From the NCBI RefSeq assembly GCF_900609065.1, contig NZ_UXAU01000040.1:65766-129765 (forward strand): 64,000 nucleotides of DNA, written 5' to 3'. The stretch comes from Arthrobacter ulcerisalmonis. GTDB taxonomy: Bacteria > Actinomycetota > Actinomycetes > Actinomycetales > Micrococcaceae. The translations under genes were made by a program, and so were the position numbers. The notes beneath the pieces were generated by a model, which did not search any database, had not been told where the DNA came from, and was given only the letters and a program-made list of their open reading frames with translations. Positions 1 to 6,994 of the stretch are shown here, piece by piece (the first letter of the stretch is position 1; every line of letters begins with the position of its first letter).

Positions 1-228
1 GACCAGGGCGGCGCTGGTGGGCGCCCCGTCGTCGTTGTCGTATTTGTACACGAAGAGGCGTTTCCCCACCCCGACCTGCGGGGCAGCCAGGCCCACGCCG
101 TTGGCCGCTTCGTTCGTTTCGAACATGTCGGCAATGAGGGTGCGCAGATCGTCGTCGAATACGTCCACTTCGGCAGCCCGGCGGTGCAGTACGGGTTCTC
201 CCCAGATGGTGATTGGCAGAACAGTCAT
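1..228 (-). CDS. def: Peptide deformylase, N-terminal part (cut by window edge)
   Basis: Removes the formyl group from the N-terminal methionine of new proteins; a metallohydrolase acting in the cytoplasm at the ribosome exit. The 76 visible residues start MTVLPITIWGEPVLHRRA and include the family's first motif, GVGLAAPQVG, at about residues 43-52. The later EGCLS and HEXDH metal-binding motifs would lie left of the window, so activity cannot be judged. An AAGGA ribosome-binding site lies just upstream of the ATG at 228. tRNA-His and a strong terminator precede it on the same strand, so it is probably transcribed separately. Confidence 0.9.
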   Translation of the reverse strand, partial: MTVLPITIWGEPVLHRRAAEVDVFDDDLRTLIADMFETNEAANGVGLAAPQVGVGKRLFVYKYDNDDGAPTSAALV

Positions 229-270
229 GATTCGGTCCTTCGACGTGCGGCCCGGGCAAGCGCTGGGCAG

Positions 271-316
271 GGAAAAAACAAAGGAGGCCGCACCGGATAT
301 CCGGTGCGGCCTCCTT
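271..316 (-). terminator. Intrinsic terminator after tRNA-His
   Basis: Perfect palindrome at 281-316 with 18-bp arms that are GC-rich at their core. On the minus strand it is followed by TGTTTTTTCC. Strand and position fit termination of the tRNA-His transcript before def. Confidence 0.85.
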
Positions 317-345
317 CTGGATGGCTGCAAATACCAACCTGTGCG

Positions 346-419
346 GGTGAGCTACGGGGGTCGAACCCGCGACCTCCTGGACCACAACCAGGCGCTCTGC
401 CAACTGAGCTAAGCCCACC
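346..419 (-). tRNA. tRNA-His (GTG)
   Basis: Complete cloverleaf on the minus strand. The anticodon loop is TTGTGGT (anticodon GTG) on a CCTGG/CCAGG stem, and the T-arm has GGTTCGAACCC. An extra G before the acceptor stem (base 419) faces the C at 346, matching the G-1:C73 pair that marks tRNA-His. A terminator follows. Confidence 0.95.
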
Positions 420-547
420 ATGTGCCTACTGAAATGTCCGGCGAACCGGCCTCCCGTGAAGGCAACTCAAATAGCTTACCTGCTCCTCAGGGCTGCTCGG
501 TACAAATTTGGCTCATTCGCAGAAAAAACCATGAAACGTGGCGCAGA

Positions 548-1177
548 TTACGCGGGCGCCTGACCATTTTCAGGAGTGGCAGCGAGGGTCTTGGCGATTT
601 CCTTGGCCGCGGCGCTGTCCGGCCCGGGAGCAGGGACAAACACTGCCTGCCGGTAGTACCGCAGCTCGTCAATGGAATCGATGATGTCACCCAGGGCACG
701 GTGACCGCCCTTCTTGGCCGGCGCCTGGAAGTAGGCCCGCGCGAACCAGCGGCGGGAGAGTTCCTTGATAGTGCTGACATCGATGACGCGGTAATGCAGG
801 TGGTCCACGACGGCGGGCATGTCGCGGACGAGGAAAACGCGGTCGGTTCCTACCGAGTTGCCGCCAAGAGGGGCCTTCCCCGGGTTGGGAACCCATTGGG
901 TGATGTAGGCGAGGACTGCTTCCTGCGCCTCAGCCATGGTCTTGCCGTTCGGAAGCTCCTTGAGCAGCCCAGAAGTGGTGTGCATGTCCCGGACAAAGTC
1001 GCTCATCTGCGCCAGTGCTGCGTCGTCAGGTTTGATGACCACGTCCACGCCGTCGCCGAGGATGTTCAGTTCAGAGTCTGTGACCAGTGCGGCCACCTCG
1101 ATCAAGGCGTCATTTTCGGTGTCAAGACCGGTCATTTCGCAGTCGATCCAGACGATTCGTTCGTTAGATATAGGCAC
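548..1177 (-). CDS. orn: Oligoribonuclease
   Basis: 3'-5' exoribonuclease that degrades very short RNAs, including pGpG-type dinucleotides, to mononucleotides in the cytoplasm. The 209-residue protein starts MPISNERIVWIDCEMTGLD, where WIDCEMTGLD is the DEDD-family Exo I motif. ExoII/ExoIII-type acidic residues follow, with HRALGDIIDSI near residue 160 supplying the DEDDh histidine and aspartate. The length matches actinobacterial Orn, with a short Ala/Pro-rich tail. It reads toward tRNA-His and is separated from the divergent mannosyltransferase gene by 150 bp, which must hold both promoters. Confidence 0.95.
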   Translation of the reverse strand: MPISNERIVWIDCEMTGLDTENDALIEVAALVTDSELNILGDGVDVVIKPDDAALAQMSDFVRDMHTTSGLLKELPNGKTMAEAQEAVLAYITQWVPNPGKAPLGGNSVGTDRVFLVRDMPAVVDHLHYRVIDVSTIKELSRRWFARAYFQAPAKKGGHRALGDIIDSIDELRYYRQAVFVPAPGPDSAAAKEIAKTLAATPENGQAPA

Positions 1178-1327
1178 CCGACCAGCCTACCGTTACACTC
1201 CTGGTGCGGTGGCCGATGCTAGGCTTTCGGGAAACGCGGCAGGCATGGCCTGCCCTGGCAACGTGCCTGATTTACCGGCGCAGCGCCGTCGAAGCGGCGC
1301 GCCGAAGCACCACGGATAAGCGAAAGA

Positions 1328-2896
1328 ATGGACGATCCTGAGATGACGCCGCCCACGCCTGCGACGGGGGACCAGGCGCCTGTACCAGCCGCAGCGGTGC
1401 GCGCCGAGGTGGATAACCCCGCCTCCTCGCTGTGGTCCGGTTTTATCGGGTCGTTCTTCATGTTTGTCGGTTCGCTAGGCGTCGGCTGGCTCGCGCCCGT
1501 TTCTGAGCTGCGCAGGCTTCCCCTGTTCATCTGGATGCGAACCGAGGCGATCGGCGTCGCGCTTTCCATTGTCCTGCTGGCCGTTGGCGGCATGCTGTTG
1601 GTGCGGGCCTGGCTGCGGCTCGGTCAACGAGTGCGTGTGTGGGGAGAACAAGCGCACCGGGTGACGCTGATTGCCGTTGCGGCTTGGAGCTTACCCATGG
1701 TTTTCAGCGTGCCGCTCTTCAGCCGTGACGTGTACGCCTACATCGGCCAGGGCCGGCTGATGGTGGAGGGTTTCAATCCCTACGAGAACGGCATCTCCGC
1801 CCTCTCCAACTATTTCCAGCTGGGCGCGGACAAGATGTGGACCGAGGCGCCAGTGCCTTATGGTCAGCTCTTCCTGTGGATCGAGCAGTTCGTGGTGTGG
1901 TTTACCAATGTGCACCCCGAGGGCAGTGTGATGCTTTTCCGGCTGGTGTCCGTGGTGGGCGTGGTGCTGTGCGTGATCTACGTGCCCAAGTTGGCCGCCC
2001 TGCATGGCGTGAATCCTCACCGGGCCCTCTGGCTGACAGCAGCAAACCCCCTGTTCCTCACAACTTTTATTGCCAGTGTTCACAACGATTCACTCATGAT
2101 TGGCTTGGCGCTGGCGGGCCTCTACTACGCGGCGACGCACCGGGTGATCCGTGGCATTGTCCTGGTGACGCTTTCGATCGCGGTCAAACCCATCACCATC
2201 GTGTTCCTCCCCTTCATCGGCCTGCTGTGGGCGGGGCGCGACGCCGGCTGGTTGCGGAAGTTCACATTCTGGGCGTTGACAGCGGGGATCAGTTTCGGAC
2301 TGCTGGTGCTCATGAGCCTGGTGAACGGGTTTGGTTTCGGCTGGATCAATGGACTGTCCGCGCCCGGCAGCATTGCGATCTGGTACGCGCCGGTGGGCCT
2401 GATCGGGATGCTGGTGGCGTCTCTGGGCAGCGTCTTCGGACTGGACGGGTCCACGTTGGCATCGATTGTGGCCAATATCGGCAAGCTGATTGCCGTGGGG
2501 ATCGCGGGCTGGCTGATCCTGAAAGGCGACCATGACCGGGTGATGCGGCGACTGACCCTCGCCTTTGCCGCCGTCGTGCTGCTCTCGCCGATCATCCAGT
2601 CCTGGTACGTCGTATGGCTGATCCCGTTGTTTGCCGTCACGGGGATTCGGAATGACTGGCAGGTCAAGGCGCTGTACTTTGTGGTGTCGTTCTTCATGAT
2701 CTATTCGATCTCGGACCAACTGGAGGTATTCCCTTACCTGCAGGGCACCGACGTTGGCCTCGCCTTGCTCTTTGCCCGGATTGCGGCGGCGATTACCGGT
2801 GTCTTGTTTGCCCTGTACCTCGTATTTTGGGACACGAAAACCCGGGGGCTGTTTCGCACCATCGACGTGCCCGTGGTGCAGCACCCCATTAGCTGA
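1328..2896 (+). CDS. mptB: Polyprenol-phosphomannose-dependent alpha-1,6-mannosyltransferase, MptB type
   Basis: Probable integral-membrane GT-C glycosyltransferase adding mannose from polyprenyl-phosphomannose to a lipomannan-like glycolipid on the outer face of the membrane. The 522-residue protein has about a dozen hydrophobic segments from residue 35 on. An early loop carries FSRDVYAYIGQGRLM near residues 130-145, matching the acidic catalytic loop expected after the first transmembrane segments; further conserved loops include NPLFLTTFIASVHND. The family call is from overall pattern and this loop. The start ATG at 1328 gives a cytosolic Pro/Ala-rich head. The gene stands alone, convergent with the alkylation-repair gene 4 bp beyond its stop. 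Confidence 0.8.
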   Translation: MDDPEMTPPTPATGDQAPVPAAAVRAEVDNPASSLWSGFIGSFFMFVGSLGVGWLAPVSELRRLPLFIWMRTEAIGVALSIVLLAVGGMLLVRAWLRLGQRVRVWGEQAHRVTLIAVAAWSLPMVFSVPLFSRDVYAYIGQGRLMVEGFNPYENGISALSNYFQLGADKMWTEAPVPYGQLFLWIEQFVVWFTNVHPEGSVMLFRLVSVVGVVLCVIYVPKLAALHGVNPHRALWLTAANPLFLTTFIASVHNDSLMIGLALAGLYYAATHRVIRGIVLVTLSIAVKPITIVFLPFIGLLWAGRDAGWLRKFTFWALTAGISFGLLVLMSLVNGFGFGWINGLSAPGSIAIWYAPVGLIGMLVASLGSVFGLDGSTLASIVANIGKLIAVGIAGWLILKGDHDRVMRRLTLAFAAVVLLSPIIQSWYVVWLIPLFAVTGIRNDWQVKALYFVVSFFMIYSISDQLEVFPYLQGTDVGLALLFARIAAAITGVLFALYLVFWDTKTRGLFRTIDVPVVQHPIS

Positions 2897-2900
2897 GGGG

Positions 2901-3617
2901 TCAGGTGGCTGCCGCGGTCCGGGCAGTGAGTCTGCGGACGGCTTCCCGGCGGGACAGCGGGCTGAGGCTGGCTGAATGTTCGGCCACGAATGCCGTGACC
3001 CAGCCCGGTGAGGTCTTGGCGTATTCGCGAAGCGCCCAGCCAATAGCCTTGCGGATGAAGAATTCCCTGTCGGCAAGGTTCGGTTCGATGACGGCCGCCA
3101 GCAATGCCGTGTCCGTGTCTGATTTGGCTTTGAGCTGGGACACGATCGCGGAGCGGCGCACCCAGAAGTCCTCGTCGGTGCGCCAGGCTAGGATCACAGC
3201 TGTCATCTCGTCCCGGTGGGCCTGCAGCAGTCCACAGATCCGGCTCGACACCGAGTCGACGAAGTCCCACCACGCACCCGTTCGGATGATCTCCTCATAG
3301 ATTGGCAGCATCGCCAGATCGCGGGCCACCATCCTGTTCGCCGTGAGGTCGATCGCGGCGTAGCGCTCTTCGCGGAAAGTGGACGTCCGCCACAATTCCA
3401 ACACCGTGGCCCGCAGTTCTTCAGCGGACTGGAAAGGCAGTTCGACTACGGCTGCGGCGGTCAGCCGACGAACCTCTGGTGAGCGGACGCCCAAGGACGG
3501 CATTTCCGACTTCATGTAGGCCTGCGCACCGGCGGCCCGGACCGGGTCCACGCGGACGGTCAGAGCTGCCCGGATAGCTGCCAGGAGCTCTCGATTAACC
3601 AGGTCCGGGGTATCCAT
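2901..3617 (-). CDS. DNA alkylation repair protein, AlkD-like
   Basis: Likely a HEAT-repeat DNA glycosylase that removes N3- and N7-alkylated purines without base flipping. The 238-residue protein is almost entirely helical repeat. WWDFVDSVSSRICG near residue 120 and FWVRRSAIVSQL near 155 are hallmark AlkD segments carrying the aromatic residues and the active-site aspartate; FFIRKAIGWALREYAK near 195 is also typical. Its 3' end faces mptB tail to tail. Function is by family only, since several AlkD-like paralogs lack measured glycosylase activity. Confidence 0.85.
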   Translation of the reverse strand: MDTPDLVNRELLAAIRAALTVRVDPVRAAGAQAYMKSEMPSLGVRSPEVRRLTAAAVVELPFQSAEELRATVLELWRTSTFREERYAAIDLTANRMVARDLAMLPIYEEIIRTGAWWDFVDSVSSRICGLLQAHRDEMTAVILAWRTDEDFWVRRSAIVSQLKAKSDTDTALLAAVIEPNLADREFFIRKAIGWALREYAKTSPGWVTAFVAEHSASLSPLSRREAVRRLTARTAAAT

Positions 3618-3657
3618 GCTGCAACTGTAGCCAGTTTGGCGGATTACCCGCGGGCCT

Positions 3658-3698
3658 GAACCGTTCTGGCCTGCCTCGTGACAGGCCAGAACCGGTTC
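3658..3698 (-). terminator. Hairpin between tRNA-Arg and alkD-like gene
   Basis: Inverted repeat of about 16 bp, with one G inserted in the right arm (GAACCGTTCTGGCCTG at 3658-3673 against 3682-3698), loop of 8 bases. It directly follows tRNA-Arg on the minus strand but lacks a clear U-run, so termination efficiency is uncertain. Confidence 0.55.
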
Positions 3699-3704
3699 CT
3701 GCGG

Positions 3705-3777
3705 TGCCCCAGGAGGGAATCGAACCCCCGACCGGCGGATTAGAAGGCCGCTGCTCTATCCCCTGAGCTACTGGGGC
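3705..3777 (-). tRNA. tRNA-Arg (TCT)
   Basis: Complete 73-base cloverleaf on the minus strand. The acceptor GCCCCAG pairs with CTGGGGC, the D-arm has AGCTCAGGGGATAGAGC, the anticodon loop contains TCT, and the T-arm has GGGTTCGATTCCC. CCA is not encoded. It lies 194 bp from the ssb gene invaded by the prophage but is not the integration site. Confidence 0.93.
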
Positions 3778-3971
3778 GCTGGCGTTCTCACATATCCAAC
3801 GCCTGAAAAAGCTTACAGTGCCGGGCGCGCTTACGCAGTCGCCACCGAATCCACTTGTCCGCAGCAGCTCGGTTTTCCACATAGCGAGCTTTGGGCCTCC
3901 CCAGGCGGGAGCAGCGGCGTGATGCTGGTTCTGCCGGCAACGGCAACTCCACCAGAAGACGGGACAACACC

Positions 3972-4130
3972 ATGATCGACACCATTACCGTTCGGGGCTT
4001 TGTGGCCACGGACGTCAAGAGTTCAACCACCACCGGGGGAGTAGCAGCCGCTTCCTTCCGGATGGCGTCCAACGTGCGGCGCTTCGACCCGGCGACGCAG
4101 ACCTGGGTCGACGGACACACCAATTGGTAG
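3972..4130 (+). pseudogene. ssb: 5' fragment of ssb-like gene, cut by prophage at attL
   Basis: First 52 codons of a single-stranded DNA-binding protein (OB fold), starting MIDTITVRGFVATDVKSS and ending DGHTNW. The next codon, TAG at 4128-4130, arises because phage sequence begins inside the core TTGGTA. The remainder continues in the same frame at 20231 (YEVQAYRQMAGN). Joining 3972-4127 to 20231-20635 gives an uninterrupted 186-residue protein with the family's usual beta-strand pattern and an acidic C-terminal region. The fragment alone lacks most of the OB fold and should not bind DNA. Whether this is the housekeeping SSB or a paralog cannot be decided here; cell survival implies a second copy elsewhere. 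Confidence 0.92.
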
Positions 4131-4150
4131 GTAATGACAAATAGTGCTAC
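4101..4150. other. attL: left prophage-host junction
   Basis: Core TTGGTA at 4124-4129 is shared with attR. Left of it is host ssb sequence; right of it is the phage arm with TGACAAATAGTGCTAC at 4135-4150. That arm is the exact reverse complement of the phage arm of attR (20204-20219). Superimposing the cores gives a 50-bp attP with 16-bp arms whose centre falls on the dinucleotide TG (4125-4126), inside the shared core. The assignment is supported independently by restoration of the ssb reading frame. Confidence 0.88.
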
Positions 4151-4153
4151 GAA

Positions 4154-4185
4154 AACAGCCCCTGCCGGGAGAAACAGGGGCTGTT
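4154..4185 (-). terminator. Terminator of the phage late operon
   Basis: Perfect 11-bp stem (AACAGCCCCTG / CAGGGGCTGTT) with a 10-base loop, 3 bases after the last phage gene on the minus strand and 4 bases before the attL arm. The following TTTTCG is a short U-run. It would stop late transcription just before the attachment site. Confidence 0.75.
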
Positions 4186-4188
4186 GGT

Positions 4189-4308
4189 CTATTCGTCCCG
4201 ATCTTCGGGAGGTTCGGTCTCCTGTTCGGTATCCGTGCACAGTGCACAGATGCCGGTGGGTAGGAATGGGTCGATATCGACGTGTGGTCCGGTGTGGTTC
4301 TTAGACAT
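4189..4308 (-). CDS. Small phage protein with a CxxC pair, last gene of late operon
   Basis: 39-residue hydrophilic protein beginning MSKNHTGPHVDIDPFL, with a single CALC motif near residues 21-24 and an acidic tail rich in Glu, Asp and Pro. A textbook AGGAGGT site lies 7 bases upstream of the ATG, which argues strongly that it is translated. It ends 4 bases before the terminator. Function unknown; the two cysteines and nearby histidines might bind a metal, but no family is recognised. Confidence 0.6.
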   Translation of the reverse strand: MSKNHTGPHVDIDPFLPTGICALCTDTEQETEPPEDRDE

Positions 4309-4320
4309 TGGGCGCACCTC

Positions 4321-4566
4321 CTACCGCGACGCCGGGTAGTGTGGTCGGCCATGGGTCGGTGGTCTGCCACGAGAAGGAACCTTGCCAAACCTGAGCGCAA
4401 TTGCCTTAGCTTCCACCTGAGCCACAACCGGGACGGGTACGGTCACGAGGTCATCGGACAATAGCCACGCGGGGGGTGGAGTAAAGGTGACGGTGCCGGT
4501 AACGGCTGCATCGAAGACCGATGCGTCTGAAAAGTGGGCTGTGATAGCTCCTGTTGCTAGTGGCAT
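4321..4566 (-). CDS. Small phage tail-associated protein, possibly frameshifted at its C-terminus
   Basis: 81 residues as read. The first 57 look like a beta-rich phage tail domain (TGTVTFTPPPAWLL, then TVPVPVVAQVEA). The last 25 (KVPSRGRPPTHGRP...) are basic, low in complexity and unlike the rest. A one-base shift near 4399 would instead continue through WQGSFSWQTTDPWPTTLPG to a stop at 4301, overlapping the next start by 8 bases. The sequence therefore suggests either a natural frameshift, a recent deletion or a sequencing error. It follows the 175-residue tail gene by 6 bases. Likely a minor tail or tail-tip component. Confidence 0.55.
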   Translation of the reverse strand: MPLATGAITAHFSDASVFDAAVTGTVTFTPPPAWLLSDDLVTVPVPVVAQVEAKAIALRFGKVPSRGRPPTHGRPHYPASR

Positions 4567-4572
4567 GACAAC

Positions 4573-5100
4573 CTACGCGTTCTGGATTTTGGTAACGCGT
4601 AGACGCGAACCAAACGTAACGCCTGTGGAGCTAGCTACATAAGCGTTCAGGACGGTGTTAGCCGGTAGGTAGAAGGTTCCGGAGAGTTGGACCTCAACGG
4701 CACCGTAAGTACCGGGACGGTTTTGGACTAGCAGTTTGGTCGCTGTGGTGGCATTCAGGATGCCCACGTCAACACTGCCCGGTGTCGAGGACGGCAGGTA
4801 CATAAGTGTCAGCGTGTAGACGCCGGTCTCAAGAATCTTGAGGTTTCCAGCGGTCGTATCCGGAGCCACAAAAGTATTGTTGAAAGTCACGGATGTATCG
4901 GCTGTGAACGCGCCGAAGACAATACCGTTACCGGCTGGTGTGCCCAACTTAGCGACGGAAGTGAATTCAGCGTGACGTAGGCCTGCGGCCTTGGTGAGGG
5001 CAGCGTCTACCGACTCTGCGGTTTGCTGCATGACTACAGGCACGTTCGGTGCGACCGAGCCGGATGTGTAAGAGATGAGGTGTTTTAGTGTTGCTGGCAT
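4573..5100 (-). CDS. Phage minor tail / receptor-binding-like protein
   Basis: 175 residues, almost entirely beta-strand and low in charge. The N-terminus (MPATLKHLISYTSGSVAPNV) suits attachment to the tail. From about residue 50 a run of Thr/Val/Asn-rich strands (GAFTADTSVTFNNTF, VYTLTLMYLPSS, VQLSGTFYLPANTVLN) resembles the jelly-roll C1q/TNF-like domains that cap many phage tail tips. The position after the distal-tail and minor-tail genes fits a role in host recognition. The domain call comes from pattern only; no catalytic motif of a depolymerase or lysin is visible. Confidence 0.6.
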   Translation of the reverse strand: MPATLKHLISYTSGSVAPNVPVVMQQTAESVDAALTKAAGLRHAEFTSVAKLGTPAGNGIVFGAFTADTSVTFNNTFVAPDTTAGNLKILETGVYTLTLMYLPSSTPGSVDVGILNATTATKLLVQNRPGTYGAVEVQLSGTFYLPANTVLNAYVASSTGVTFGSRLRVTKIQNA

Positions 5101-5118
5101 TGCATTGCTTTCTATGAG

Positions 5119-6246
5119 TTACAGGTTGTTTTCGATTTCGATATCCTGCGGCTGACGGAGCCGTACGGACATGGAGCCGGATGGGAAGTTGAAGTAAACG
5201 GCGGATACCAACAGGCGTTCTTGTTCGCCTTCGGGCAGGGTTGCGGTGACGGTCTGCGCTGGGCGGAGCCAGTACGCGGAGATTGAGTTCAAAACGAAGC
5301 TGCGGCCACGGCGGGACATTGCTTTGAGTGCTGCGGTTGCCGCTGCATCTGCCTGTCCTTGAGTGGCTGGCTTATCCTTTTCAAGGAATACGGAGTTGTA
5401 ACCGATTTCCCCAAGAGAGAAAGGCCCTGCTGCGATGTACGCGTGGCCGTAAACGGTTTGTTCGTTGCCGTTGATATCGCGCCACCTGTAGCGAATACAG
5501 ACAGCGTTTTTGAAGTTGTCCCGCGAAGTGACCGAGTTGGTTTCGGTGAGGATTCCACCGCCACCAGTTGTCATGTTCAGGGCTGTGTCAGACACGAGCG
5601 CCTGAGGCTTGGCAATGCGCCACGTACGGTCAGAATCGACGTAGACCGACACACCGGCACGAGCTGCGGACTCCGCTATGAGGTCCCAACCGGACTGCCC
5701 CGGCTCCTGTACCAGACCTGCAACGGCTTCGAATCCGAATGAGTTCGGGTATTCCGACACAACAGGGGGCAATTCCCCGCCGATAGTCCCGATAAGGACG
5801 TGATATTTGACGGCATCGAGGAGGTTCGATTGCGGCGGCTGGCTATCCCACGCGAGACGTTTGTAGTCCATCGTCAGGCCCTCGTCGGACCAGAGCGAAA
5901 GAACCATACGGTTGGACGGTCTGCGGATTTCACGGCTGCGTACGTGGAGATCGGCGAGGAGTTGCACGTCCTCCTCGACACTGTCGTACTTGTAGCCTGC
6001 CCAGATCTTTACGCGGAACGTACGGCGTGCGTCGAGTGCGTCCAGAACCGTTTTATCGGTCGGGATTTTGCACGTAAGTGTCGCCTGAATGCGAGGTGCG
6101 CGTGAGTCGTCAAACTCCACGGAACCGTCTTCTACGTCCAGCTCAACAGGCGCGGCACCGTCTGGATATGCGGTTGCGGTGATGATGTGACGCGCTGAAA
6201 AGCGGATGCGCTCTTCGGCGTCTGGTGCGTAAGGTTTGGTGCTCAT
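5119..6246 (-). CDS. Phage minor tail protein, tail-hub type
   Basis: 375 residues. The N-terminal half carries VEFDDSRAPRIQATLTC, typical of hub proteins of Gram-positive siphophages. The middle (SGWDLIAESAARAGVSVYVD) matches a segment recurrent in phage tail hubs, and the C-terminal half is beta-rich. It starts inside the stop of the distal-tail gene (4-bp overlap, 6243-6246), a sign of translational coupling. No peptidase or muramidase motif is visible, so a role in cell-wall penetration is not supported. Structural family by position and pattern. Confidence 0.65.
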   Translation of the reverse strand: MSTKPYAPDAEERIRFSARHIITATAYPDGAAPVELDVEDGSVEFDDSRAPRIQATLTCKIPTDKTVLDALDARRTFRVKIWAGYKYDSVEEDVQLLADLHVRSREIRRPSNRMVLSLWSDEGLTMDYKRLAWDSQPPQSNLLDAVKYHVLIGTIGGELPPVVSEYPNSFGFEAVAGLVQEPGQSGWDLIAESAARAGVSVYVDSDRTWRIAKPQALVSDTALNMTTGGGGILTETNSVTSRDNFKNAVCIRYRWRDINGNEQTVYGHAYIAAGPFSLGEIGYNSVFLEKDKPATQGQADAAATAALKAMSRRGRSFVLNSISAYWLRPAQTVTATLPEGEQERLLVSAVYFNFPSGSMSVRLRQPQDIEIENNL

Positions 6247-6992
6247 AATGTGTCCTGAATGGTGAGGTCATCGAAGTTTGCGAATGCTGCGGCTACGGCA
6301 TCGAAAGAGCTGTAGCTAGAGGCCAGGGCATCGAACGTCCAGCCCAGAGCGCCAGCAAGGTTTCCGTAGGGACGGGCAACCTCTTGGTAGCTGACGGCCA
6401 TGCGGAACTTCGTTGCGTCGCCCTGTACTGAGTACGGGCTAACGTCGATTCCGGTGGCTGTGAAATACATATCCATGCCGGGAACGGTCTGCTTCAGCAG
6501 CACGGCTTCCCCACGGTCGAAAACGCGCACAAGACGGTTTGCATCGGTGAGCGAATCAGTCCAGATTTCAAGGGAGCCGGTACGGGTACCGAGCTTGCCC
6601 ATTACGACAATCGGATCGCTACGGCCAATGATCGTATGGAGAGTGGAGTTAGTTTCGCGGCCTGCTGAGTAGTCAGTGATTGTGGAAACTGGCTCGGAGT
6701 AGTTCGGTGCGATAGGTACCAGTAGCCATGCCGAATCCAGCATCAAAGTAGCCGTAGCTGTGGCTGTATCTGCGGTCGTGGTGACTGTGTAGGAGTTCGG
6801 TCCTACAGCGCCCTCGTAGTCTGTGACAATGGTGACGCCGGTAGTTGCAGATGGAATCTGCCCTGCGGCTACTCGTACGGACTCGACGCCGTTAGCATTG
6901 CTGCGGGTAATGGAACGGATAGAGCCGGTCTGGGTGATTTCAAGGACGATAGCGCCCGTTGCGGTGTTTGGAGTTGCGGTAATTGTGGTCAT
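6243..6992 (-). CDS. Phage distal tail-like protein
   Basis: 249 residues, directly after the tape-measure gene (2 bases between stop and start) and before the hub protein, the standard siphovirus position for a distal tail protein. The N-terminal half is Thr/Ala-rich and beta-stranded (TITATPNTATGAIVLEI). The middle contains TNSTLHTIIGRSDPIVV and LGTRTGSLEIWTDS, typical of tail-tip proteins that plug the tube end. The C-terminus (FDALASSYSSFDAVAAAF) is an amphipathic helix. Assigned by position. Confidence 0.6.
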   Translation of the reverse strand: MTTITATPNTATGAIVLEITQTGSIRSITRSNANGVESVRVAAGQIPSATTGVTIVTDYEGAVGPNSYTVTTTADTATATATLMLDSAWLLVPIAPNYSEPVSTITDYSAGRETNSTLHTIIGRSDPIVVMGKLGTRTGSLEIWTDSLTDANRLVRVFDRGEAVLLKQTVPGMDMYFTATGIDVSPYSVQGDATKFRMAVSYQEVARPYGNLAGALGWTFDALASSYSSFDAVAAAFANFDDLTIQDTL

Positions 6993-6994
6993 GA

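Noticed and set aside
3705..3777. tRNA-Arg as the phage attachment site
   Set aside because: The tRNA is intact with no repeat of its 3' end at the other prophage border; the ssb junction fits exactly instead.
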